A stretch of 64,000 bases of DNA from Ascaris suum (Eukaryota > Nematoda > Chromadorea > Rhabditida > Ascarididae). The translations under genes and the position numbers were made by a program. Under the pieces are notes generated by a model. The model saw only the letters and a list, made by a program, of their open reading frames with translations, was not told where the DNA came from and made no database searches. Position 1 is the first letter of the stretch, and every line of letters begins with the position of its first letter. Below, one piece after another: positions 49,486-60,799 of the stretch. The stretch spans positions 13,028,817-13,092,816 of the forward strand of contig CM024169.1 in NCBI GenBank assembly GCA_013433145.1, written 5' to 3'.

Positions 49486-50395
49486 TCATGCAGTTTCACT
49501 ATCCGATGTGCTGATTATACCACCATCGGTTGAGAAATCACCCTTATACCTTGCTCCACGAAACTTTAGAAGATCATAGGTAAGCTGAACTGGTGTTATT
49601 ATTCTATAGCACCATCTCTAGAAAAATATGAAGATGCTAGCGCATATCTATTGAAGTGATCGCCTCAGTTGATAATTTCTCTCATATTTCAATTCACATA
49701 GCCCGATACCAATATTTCCGCATAATAATTCTTAAGACAATTGGGAAAAGATTGCCAAAAGCACTCTTTAATCAAATTCGGCATATCAGATTGACGCCTA
49801 AGATTAGCTGCCCAACATTCACCATATTTGCAACGGCAAAATTCTCGTTGATTAGCTTTCTCAACGAGCATATGCTCATTCCTGACTACATTGCTCATCG
49901 GACTACAACTATTGCTCATTCCACCATTTTCCCTAATAAGATCGCTGGTGGAAATGTTCAACTAACGAAAATCTCACGCACTAACCTTTTCGGCATTATT
50001 TGGCAGTTTTTGGCATTTATTTCAAATTATGTCTATTTGCATTCAAAAATGTCATGATGTGGAACAATCGTATTGAGTTTTTCATTGCCGAAAAAGTTTT
50101 CAATCGTCAACTGTGCATCATTCACATCTGACAACCGCATCTTCTTGACGAGTAGTCAAATCCATCTGTTAAAGTAGGCTAAAAAATGAAAGAGATTTTT
50201 GCATAAGAAAAAATTTAAATTCCAGCGAATATTTTTTTTTGAAAATATAGATAATTTGCTTTAAAAAATTCTCAAAATTTATATATGTTTACATAAGAGT
50301 TAAATTGACTTACAAAAATTTTGACTCTTTATCGTAATAAAAGCAGTCACTTCACCATGAGATATTATATCGTTTGCCATTCTTCTCGTGAACAT
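49486..50395 (-). CDS. Cysteine-rich exons, probable 5' part of the transporter gene
   Basis: Four minus-strand exons with good splice sites and matching phases: 50395-50314, 50165-50126, 49881-49698 and one starting at 49617. The last either runs to a TGA at 49486 (a separate 145-residue protein) or is spliced at 49500 (donor GATA|GTGAAA), which is exactly in phase with the transporter exon starting at 49203. The sequence is cysteine-rich: RRCGCQ, EFCRCKYGECW, KECFWQSFPNC and RWCYR. I recognise no domain. No signal peptide is seen; an ATG sits directly after the acceptor at 50396. I prefer the single-gene reading because the transporter lacks any other 5' exon, giving a roughly 628-residue protein with an unusual N-terminal extension. 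A second gene ending just upstream is the alternative. Confidence 0.42.
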
Positions 50396-50997
50396 CTATG
50401 AAGAGGAAACGAATTTATTATTGACTCTCCAAAATGCTTCACATCTTATCAATTCACTGCAAAATTGTTTTTTTTTTCTATGATAGAAAAATAATTTCAA
50501 AATCGAATATTTTCATCTAATAAATAAATATGAGCAAAGAATTGTTTCAATAAATGCTTTGAAATATGGATGAGGTGCTTAACATAACCTATTCGTTACC
50601 TATAAGAATCCAATTCGAAATTTATTCTTCAAAGCGTACAAATGCATTGAAAAATATTAGTTGCTCAACGACCGTGCTAGAAAAGTTAATTTCATTGGTC
50701 ATTTCTAATCTTCGCTGAAAGCTCTTTCCAGAGTTTGTTCATTTGCGGGGACCAAATCGGGAGAAAATGATATCAAGAATATATTCTAAACGTCAACAAT
50801 AAATTATTCGAGATGACATTTAAGAAAAAAAAACAAAAGAAACGACAAAAAAAAGCACTATTATTTTCTAACAAACTACTTTCAAAAGATGATAATCATA
50901 TCTCTTGAGTAAAACACAAAAAGCATCATATTAATATCACTGCTTACTGATTTGTGATGAAAACGGATGTGGTTTTCAATTCAACTTCGACGATTGA

Positions 50998-51240
50998 ATG
51001 AGTGAAAAAAGTGTGAAATTAGTCAATATGAGATACTCTTATTCACGAGATTGTTCCTACTGTTTGGTAGTGGAATTTCATTTTCTTCATTCCCTCAACG
51101 GAACTGCAGTCAAAACCTTGACGCCGATAGAGTATCTTCATAACTGCACGATGTTGTCCACAGATCTTGTCTATTTATGCAATTCGCAAACTTCAGCAGT
51201 ACGTACCCGCATTGAGGTGGTGACTAATGAACGAAGTTAA
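50998..51240 (+). other. Open frame of 80 codons, unrecognised
   Basis: Reads FHFLHSLNGTAVKTLTPIEY and NSQTSAVRTRIEVVTNERS with a balanced composition, but has no motif, start context or splice partner I can defend. It could be chance. Confidence 0.15.
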
Positions 51241-51469
51241 CTTGATAATATCTGTGGGAACAAATCTGCGTCATATTTGATTATGATCGCCTGGCTTCAT
51301 CAAATTATCCAATATCTCAATGAATTTCTTCAAAGCAAAATTTGTGAACTATTTGTGTTAAACTCAAAGCTGATCAAACGTGAGATTTTACCACACCTCA
51401 CCTGGCAGGTACACTCATTGATGTCATCGTATTTCAGCCGGTTAAACAATATTTGCATTGATAGTTAAA

Positions 51470-54400
51470 TATGTTTTGATTATTAGTGGCAAACTTTTAA
51501 TCAACACACATTGGAAAAAGCAGATATACTCGCAGCCACAAGCAATCGAGCTTCCAATAGATATTATAGACGAGCCATTCTAAAGCTGATAGGGATATAG
51601 CCTAATATGATAGAGTATTTTAGCGTACATATTCCCTAGAGTGATAAAGAAAGATCTGAAGCACGATGGTTTATCGAGTAGAGGCCTTAGATTTCGAGTT
51701 TCCAGCGTATCCAAATAAATGGCCAAATTTTTTGAATGCCTAAAAATGATTTAGTTTGCAAAGTTGATAAGTTAAATCATGGCGCAAAACCTATTTAGTC
51801 TATATGAAGCATGCAAAAATAATCGAATATAACGCTAATACATCTAATGATTTAAATTAATAGTGATTTTATATTGGTGACTGGAATTGAACGTAGTTAT
51901 CGCATATTATTTGCGAATGCAATATGATTAACCTATATTAGAAATTTGGAAAGACAACAAAACACTTAAAAGCAACTGACTTTTTCCATTGGGAATTTCG
52001 ATTCTTCCCTCATAAATATGTCTAATTTTTTTTTACTGTACAGTAAATATTTACGATGCATTTTTTGAAATTAAATGCATCTTTTTTTTGCAAAAGGAAA
52101 TTAGCAGTTTATTGTTATCGTTTGCCTCCTCAATGCATAAAATCATGCATATAATCTTTCGAATACTTTCTTATTAGTTTTTCTTCTATTTTACTCAAAG
52201 TTTTTTTAAGCATTAATTAATTTCTTTTTGAAAGTATTTTAGGTACTATTTAAAAAAGTTGGAAATTTTTAAAAATTTTGGACAAAGCGCGCACTCAAAT
52301 AATTAGGCCTTAAGGTTATTGATAAGAGAAAAAAAAATCAGTTAATTGAGCTATTCTAATGCTCTTATTTTTCTAGAGATTATCATATTTTCTTATCCAT
52401 CTAACCGCGTAAATAATTGTTTGCGCATTGGAGTGCATTAAACAATCTTAGAATCGATTATATGTTTTCTTAACTAAAGTATTTGGCTGATATCTATTTG
52501 GGCACATTTCAGGCGCATTTCTTGTAAGAATAGGTTTTAAAGCGCGAATTATATGCTCAAGGTTTAGTTGTTTGAATGCAAGAGTTTCCGATTAAGAGTG
52601 ACAAACATTATGAGTAGTTTTAAAGTATTGCAAATTGCCTCTTTAGGCGTAAAAACGAAAGTCTGTTGATCTCACTTTCGTGTCAATTACCTAATTTGTA
52701 ATTAAGCGTTTTCCAGAAAAATCCTTAAATTATTAACACATCCAGCCAATTGATAGTTTGTATAATCTTTAGTAGATTTTTCTATTGGTCTAATGGTCGC
52801 AAAAGATTTGCCTCAAGGAAAAATCTACGAGAGGCTAACCGAGCGATCACGAAGTTTTTTTTTTTCTTGCTTCAAGAACACAAAAAGATTGATTAGACAT
52901 TAAAAACTTGAACTTTTTTTGATGTATTGAACTGAGGCGCAAATTATCGAAAATATCTGAAGCGTTACTCGTAGCGTTGTGAATATCCGGCTAAGGCAAG
53001 TGAAGTGTTAAGATCGATGCAGACACTACTCCAGAGAGAGCGAGAGTCGATATCTCTGAGTCGATCTGTTGCTCTCGTTAGAGTCGATCTCTCTGAGGTC
53101 ACCGATAGCAGTGCAATTTGAAAACATCTGTCCTGGCATAAGTAAGAAATCGACGTAGGAGGAGAGTGGGGATTGAGGAGGGGAAGTGATTGGCGAGGAT
53201 AAACGAGGACCGATTTAGCAAAAAAAAAACGGCTAATGATCCAGAGGCTAAATGGCAAAAATATGTAAATATCAGGCAGATAGCTACTATTGATCTCCTA
53301 TATGTGCACAATAATTTTAATTCTCAAGAACCCTCAACTTGAGCATGCTTTTACTATAAGTTTTCCTCAGTGTAAGCGATACACAATGAAACTGCAGATA
53401 AGCGGATGATAAAGATTTAGACCAAATACAAATCCACGCTTATCACTAATTGTTTATACTTGGAACCTCCCTAATTCCTCTTAGATCGAAGTGGAAGAAT
53501 CGGTTATCATTGCTTGTATCAGTTCAGTGCCAGCAATTGTATTCGATGCTAACTAAAATATGTCGTATGAACCATTAAGAAAGAATTTTCAATAAAATCG
53601 ACATTTTTTTTAATGCAGTCTAACTAAAACTTCTCTTAATATTTTCAAACATATCGGCCATCTTGGCAAATAAATTCGAGCGCTTCAACGCGAAAATTTT
53701 AGCAAATTTCAAAAGCAAACGCATAATTAAAAGTGATTTAATTGTTTGAAGAGTATTTTTTTTACAGTTTAATGAATTTGCGCGAGTTTTTTCCTTAAAT
53801 TATCTACAAAGGAGAATACTTTATATGTCAACAAATTTCAAGACAATTCTAACGTCAGCATAAGCGTTATATAATCATTCATTTTAAAAAATCTAGACTT
53901 TTTCAAGAGAAAACAACGATATTTGGAAACTATCAGCTAGGTGAGATATAGATTGCATATCTAATTTCATTCAATAACACAATGATTTCGGCTAAGTGAA
54001 AATTGCCTCATCTATCAGAAAGGCGAGTGGCTAAAAACTCACAAATCTTCTAGGTTTCTACTGTATTCTATTGTTTCATAGTCTCCCTATCAGCCGATTA
54101 ACGCGTAAAGAAAGCAGTATATACCTGTTGGCAATAATGGGACTATTGAAGGTATCAGAGAGTTTACCTTTTGACATAATAAGACTATCGTAGGTATGCA
54201 ATTTATTTTCTCGACATCGAATAGGACAGGATTTTTGTCATATCACTAAATGGACATCAAACAACGTTGAGAATATCTAACGAATAAATATCAAACGAAT
54301 CGAAATTCAAATTGAAGCGTTATGCACGGCGAGATGGCTGCCGCAAGTCTTAGAGCTCTTTTGAATAGCCGATAAAATTGTGCGAGCAAATGCTCTTCTT

Positions 54401-55600
54401 CTTTTCTGGAATATTGTCAAGAAAGTTGTTAGAACTCATGCAGCATTTGCTATTTCAATGCTTTGCTCTCTCTTCTCCTTTTTTTTTTTTTGCTGTTGCA
54501 TACTGACTGACGAATGAACAAATGAACATAAAACAATGCATTCCTTATAAAAGAGTAATTAGCGCTATTGAAGACGAATAATATAGCATGTAATCATAAG
54601 CCGTTTATATGGAAAGATATTGAAACATTTTAAACGGAAAAAGCATTTCAAATATTTTGTTGCTCAGAGATTTCAAATTGCCGCTTTTTTTGATATTTAT
54701 GAAATCTAAACATAATAGATAACTGACAATGAAGTAAGCATAAAATTTATGAGTCTCTTGTGATGTTTAGTGTTACTCCACATTATGGCCCTTATATAAC
54801 GAGAAATAGTAACGAAGATCGCACAAATCGATCGAATTGATAGTAAGTGCAGAGATTTGAAAATAGTGCAAATATAGCTGTAAAATTACTACTCGATCAA
54901 AATAATATATGATCGAAAAAATTCTTACCGATAGTTTTATATTGGGGAAAAAAGTTTTCAAAGGATGTCTGATGCTAAAAAAGCATACTTTTTTATTCTC
55001 ACCTCCAGGTTCTATTCAGTCCCCTCCTTCCTCCAGTAAATTTGCATGCTTAACCCCTATATGATATGGAATCGTTAGCCGAGTATCTAGGAAAATTTAA
55101 AATATTTGAAACAAAACTACTGCTGCTTAGAGCTTAGAGGAAATGAGTGAGGATGAGCTTATGGCCTATTGAATGCAATACCTTAAAGCCACACTGATCA
55201 ATACGCAAAAAAAAAACTTCACTATAAGAACTTTGTTTCTTTCATTCTCACCTTTGAGAGATACTATACGCTTAATGAGTTACGCTCATATGATGATTGA
55301 TTAAAAGGTACCTCCGTCTGGTAGCGATTGCTAAGTGTATTTCATTTCTCATTTATTAGAAGAGTTAGCTTTATTTTAATCTCAAAGTTTTCCTATAATT
55401 TAAAATCGCCCTTTAAGCTAAGATTTCTATAAAAATTTGGCTACATGAGGAGTACGTTTAACATGAGTGATAATTGTTGTAGCTAGAAAACGTATAGCTC
55501 TCGCTGAGTGGAAAGTTCATGTTCTCAGAACAACTTGAAATTATGGAATACATAGGTGTAACATTCGGCTCGAATACTCGGTCTAATGGGAGTGGAAAAC
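51470..55600. other. Intergenic, no supported gene
   Basis: A short imperfect repeat of GAGTCGATCTCTCTGAG-like units lies at 53030-53098. Overlapping minus-strand open frames at 52965-53311 have no supporting motif. Otherwise AT-rich and featureless to reading. Confidence 0.35.
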
Positions 55601-55606
55601 GAATTT

Positions 55607-55609
<3 letters not shown>

Positions 55610-55658
<49 letters not shown>
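55610..55658. repeat. (GA)n microsatellite
   Basis: About 48 bases of alternating GA. Confidence 0.97.
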
Positions 55659-55663
<5 letters not shown>

Positions 55664-56595
55664 CAAAATAGATGAAGTACCATTTAGCATCATGACGCTC
55701 TAGACATTATAAAAGGAAATAAATAGGACAAGTTTATCTGAAATGATCATTTAAAAACATATATAAGCATTCATAAATATTGAAGGGAATGAAATCATAC
55801 TTTCGAGAAAATGCACTCTCCACTCGGATATTCCAGACGCCATACGCCATATCGAAGGAGATTGTCTTCAAGCGATTGATGGTCTAAAATGATCGAAAAG
55901 CCAAAAAACCAAAACTGTATGTATGATCTTCTCCTATAGGGTGAATGATTAGGGATCAATTTTTCGCTAATTTTTCTCGCTGATCACTTTCATCATCATC
56001 TGTGAATTTATTTTAAGAGCGAAATGAGGCAAATATTTTTGAGGAAAGAATCTAAATGATAGTTTATTGAGATTCTCTTCAATTAGAGAAAAATAAACGT
56101 TAACCAATAGAAAAATACTGAGAAATTTTACCTTTCACTTTATATCTCTTTACAGCGAAGTCTTCCAATCAAAAAAAAAAAGCAATTGCTCACCTAATAA
56201 AACAATATCAAAAGTAAATCTTCAATGAAAAAAAAAACATTTATCTTTTCTTATTTATTTTCACAAAATTTTTGCGAATATTTGAGCTCATAATTAGAAA
56301 AATTTTACGAACGTTTTTTTTTAATAAATTCATTTAAAAAATTTTTTCCTCCCCCATAAGATATTCTTAAGTCATTTTAGTGAGAGGTATCGTAGCACAT
56401 CAATGCTGTGGGGGCTTAAGGAGATAAGCGACAGCATTATGCATAAAATGACTCCGTAATTTCTATGGCCATTATATTCTTGTTCTTATAAACTTTGAAA
56501 TTGGATCTCAATTCTCGTCGTTTATTTACACATAACGTTTGGGCGTCGAAGTTGAAAATGCTCCATTGAACTTGAAGACGCAATTTAAGGCTTAC

Positions 56596-56655
56596 TTGAA
56601 TCGACGAAGCATTCATTACGAATAAATGTCTCTTCATATCACTACCACTTCCGTT
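56596..56655 (-). repeat. Dispersed repeat copy C (short)
   Basis: On the minus strand the segment around GAAGAGACATTTATTCGTAA matches the end of copy A (29797-29842, plus) at nearly every base and copy B (60553-60508, minus) less closely. Only the 3' end of the element is present. Confidence 0.65.
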
Positions 56656-57127
56656 TAGCTGAAGTTGTGAGGTAGCGTGAAGGTGAGGGCTTGGCTCCTC
56701 TCCTGCCCATCGGATACTGATTTAAGGCTTATTTAATAAAAATTTCTACTTTCATAGAGGTTCAACAATACGAATTTATTAGAAGGGAAACTGATTCTAT
56801 TGCATTATCAATCGTTACCTCTCATTAGTGTTCCCTTTATTTTAAATCATTGCATAACTTACATTATATGCGTATATTGTTCTTATTAAGCAGACTTACT
56901 TGTTATTATGAGCAGCTAATTAAGATATTGCATCTCTGATACTACGAAACTCTCATCGATTCGACGTTATGCTGCTCTCCTTAGAAGCACATAAAATTTT
57001 CCTTCATTTCCACGTTATCTAACTTGCGACATTCAAATGAAAGTAAAATTGAGGGATGTGGGGCTAATTTACAATATTTTAGTACAATATTGTCAAATCG
57101 AAAGTAGCATGAGTGAATTTTTTGGGT

Positions 57128-57153
57128 AGGGGGGGGGGGGGAGGGGGGGGGGG
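57128..57153. repeat. G-tract pair
   Basis: Two runs of about a dozen G each separated by a single A, followed by more purine-rich sequence. This gives plus-strand polyglycine in one frame, an artefact. Confidence 0.9.
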
Positions 57154-59121
57154 AGGAAAAAGAGGGGAAGTTCTTAACGGGATTAAGAAGTTGGAACGCT
57201 ATTTTTATTACGCCAATTGGAGTTTCAGAGGAACGGTTAAACAATCGTTGAGTTCGTTGAGATATAATTTTCGAGAAATTCATTACAAACTATGCATCAT
57301 TGTATGCTATTCATTCTGCCGTAAAGTACTATTCTATTCTCAGCTTCTTTCATAGGAAAGCGACGAGTGTTAGCGTTGAGTATTTGTGGATAATTAATCA
57401 TGAAAACGAAGTTATGTACCAAACAAATTAGAAAAGAGAAATAATTAACGATAGTGTAGGATTAAAAAAACATCGATATATCATTTTCGATGGGTTTTGC
57501 GAAATTTCATCGCCAACAATTAATAAATTTTATTATATGTAACGGAGTTGTTGACGGATAATCGTGGCGACTTCATTCTAGATGGCAAACAAAATTAGCC
57601 ATAATAAAAATCCATTGAAGCTAATTTGTATTCTAAACGTATCTCTTCATTTCCATCATCAAACAACTATTCGGGTTTAATGTTGGAAGATCAACTACCG
57701 CAACGTATATTTTGGTTTTGTTCTCTTGCTATAGAATTAGAAGCTTTTCAAGATTCTCGTTGGTCTATAAAATATGTTTGCTTTCGGTGGGAGAAAAAAA
57801 AAGGATAGAATTTTATCTCATGATGAATAATTCAGAAATGATTATGACAGAATCCAGAATCTCACATAGTAGAGTGTAGTGATTTTGAGAATTAAAAGCA
57901 AATGTAACGTATGCGTATAGGATTTAATTCATCGTTTGCAATCTTCTTGCTTTCTCCAGTTATTTTGCCTCCTTTTTATTAAATTTTTTTTTTTCGAAAT
58001 AGGTAAAAATTGATGATCAAACTTGAAAGGTAATCGATTAATTCACCTGGCAAACATCTTATTCAATTTGCGCAATATTTTAAATACTACAGCTTTAATT
58101 TTGTGAGCGTCTCGTTTTTACAGAAATATGATCTTGAACGACTGTTTAATGGCAATAAAGGCAAACGTGATTTAAGATGAGGTAATGTGTTCGTTGCGCT
58201 TTATGTAGCGATTTTTTTTTCTCTATTTTTTTCTTAATTCTTAGCAAGATTCATGTTTTGTGGCAAGGATCGTCCCGAAATATCTATCGAGTAAAATAAT
58301 TACAAGTAGGCAAATTTTATGAATTTGCATATATGACCGCATTAGTTTCGCATACCTATAAGCATTGTATACATTTCTATATTTTATAAGCTTTACTAAA
58401 ATTAAATTTGTAATTTTAATATCGAATTAAAATAAAATAGCATATTGCAGCAATGCGTCTATTATTTAATACTATTATCAGAAGTTGTTTCATATCGTGT
58501 AAGCAAAAGTCGCCATCTTCATATAGATATGAACTTTTCAAAAAAAAAAAAAACTGACCGGATATGCTCTAATGAAATGATCTCATTCCAAAAAAAAAAT
58601 TTCTATTTGGATTTTTTTTCCCCTCAAATACCACATTGAAAATCGAGTTGAATTAAAACGAGGAGGCATTTTATAGAGCTCAAAGTACGATGTGGAAAAA
58701 TGAGCGAATATAAATGAATCACACAAATAAATTCAACAACTACAAACGAAATTTACGTGAGAAATAAGAGAGAAGAACAATGTAATGCTCATATGTTAAG
58801 CTTTCATTTGGAAACAATGCACTTGATCGGGCATATTATAATTTCCATATTTACTAGTATTATTTGGAAAAAGTTAAAGAGCCTTTTATTATGACTGAGT
58901 TTAAGCGCCTATTGTTGTAATTATCTCATATATATGTTATGAATACTATTTTTTGTATTCACTAAGATATTATTCAACTCATGCATACATTTTAATATTG
59001 ATGTGCAAAGCTTTATATGTATTATTTACTAATGTCGATAAATTCTCTCTCTATGTCCCTCCTCGTTGTTCTTTTTGCTTTCTTAATCCTTAGTCTCCCG
59101 CTCTCTCTCTCTCTCATCCGA

Positions 59122-59147
59122 TTTTTTTTTGGGGGGGGGGGGGGGGG
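59122..59147. repeat. T9-G17 homopolymer junction
   Basis: Nine T followed by seventeen G, just after a short (CT) run at about 59100-59115. It has the same structure as 41203-41227. Confidence 0.9.
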
Positions 59148-60086
59148 TGGGGAAAGAGGATGCTGAAAAAATTTCCATTAATGGGGACGCTATTCGTACT
59201 GAAATTTTTTTTTTTTTGGACTTATGCTTAACGTTTAGCGCTCTAGGCGGCTTCTAAAATTTACTGAAGCGCTATGATTGGATTAAGGTTGCATTCTAGA
59301 GAGCGAGAATGAGAAGAGTTGCTTCCGTTTCCAAGTATCATTCCTAATCAAATGAGGATAATCGACTTTGAATTTCTTTGAAAGTTTGAAAAGCGTAAAA
59401 TTTAGGGATATATATTTTGTTTGATAAATCATGGAACTTTCAGAATTTTTTCATTAAACTTCGCCTATCATTTCATCCCTTCGCATGGTAAATCTCTCTA
59501 AAATGACGATCCGGGTTTCGATTCCCGTTGTGAAGAGCTTATGAACAAAAAGCTAAGATTTACGGATGAGAAGAGATTGTAATTATATGACAATATAACG
59601 AAATACTTGGCTTCATTATCGATGTGTACGCTTGAAGTGAGACTCACTATGAAGCAGTCAATGAAAACCAATTTCACATGCAACCACATTCTCGGCGTTA
59701 TAGTCGATGTGGACGACTTTATGCATCTTTAATGAGATCGTCGTCGTCGTAGAACCGATTTAGTATTCAGCAATCAACAGACTCAGAACTAATTTTCCCA
59801 GAACTTATACTATACCTCCAATTCTTTTATTATTTACCTTTTCTCGTTGATATATAACAGTGTGCAAATTTGCATAAATAAATCAAATATTACGACATTA
59901 TTTCTTTGCAATTTTTATTGCCAATATATGTAAATTTCTTCGCTTTTTTTTTCTAAGTTTTTCTCATTAGTGCTATGCTTTTTTTTTTCTGAATTATTCG
60001 TAGAAATTTTCGCAACTTTTTATATTAATTATGCACCCGCTCTCATATATATATTTCCAGTAGAGTCGGTCACGATCCATATTAAG

Positions 60087-60344
60087 AACAGCTACCATTT
60101 TCCTCTTTAATGACGTCCTTATGAACAAGACGAATCAACAAAATATGTGTTTGGCACTGACTTACACTGTATGCGTAACTTTCCGCATCTAACTGCTTCA
60201 GCAATAGATGGAAAAAGGATAGAATGTTTTGAATATGAGACTTTGACCTCCATACAGAGCTTAGAAACTTTGAGCATCTCTAAACTCCACAAAACACTTG
60301 CCATTTATAAGAGGATAAGAAGCGGAGACTTTGAGATCGCCTGA
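60087..60344 (+). pseudogene. Coding-like fragment with stops, unassigned
   Basis: On the plus strand the frame reads RPYEQDESTKYVFGTDLHCM and later AIDGKRIECFEYETLTS and LSISKLHKTLAIYKRI to a TGA, with two consecutive stops just before the first segment. Composition is protein-like, but no family was recognised. The minus strand is open across most of the same bases. Confidence 0.2.
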
Positions 60345-60481
60345 CACAGTACGCTCCTTGCCATTCCGCCTTTCGAATTTGAAATGGCTCGACCATTTGT
60401 GCAAATTTTTTAAAAACGTTCTCTTTTTTTTTGTGTTCCGAGGTGTAGTTGCGAAACACTTAATGCGGCACCCACAAATAT

Positions 60482-60640
60482 CTATTTTTATTTATTCCAA
60501 TCAATAGAGCGTTCATTACGAATAGAAGTCTCGTCATATCGCTTCCATCTGCCCTGACCCAATGCCTCTCTGATCCAGCTGGCTTCTGTGGTCTTCAGGT
60601 CGGCCTCTACTTCTTGCAGGTCGGTTGCGTGATCTATTAG
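60482..60640 (-). repeat. Dispersed repeat copy B, open reading frame kept
   Basis: The longest-open copy of the repeat family shared with 29713-29858 and 56596-56655. On the minus strand the frame reads DLQEVEADLKTTEASWIREA, then LGQGRWKRYDETSIRNERSI, ending WNK and a TAA at about 60486. It is markedly less AT-rich than its surroundings. It is probably the 3' end of a mobile-element or multicopy-gene coding region; the source is unknown. Confidence 0.6.
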
Positions 60641-60799
60641 TCTTTTTTAACTTGATATCATGCCTATCACGCTTTATATCCCGAAATTCTATAGTTTCCT
60701 GGTTGAAATTACTGAACGGACAGAAGAGATACACACAGGCACATGCAACGCAAAGAAATGACGTTAATATAATGAATCGTTACTAATGCAAATCTCCTA

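Noticed and set aside
59505..59540. tRNA-like T-arm GGGTTTCGATTCCCG
   Set aside because: The loop is one base too long, there is no matching acceptor stem or A-box upstream, so it is not a tRNA gene.
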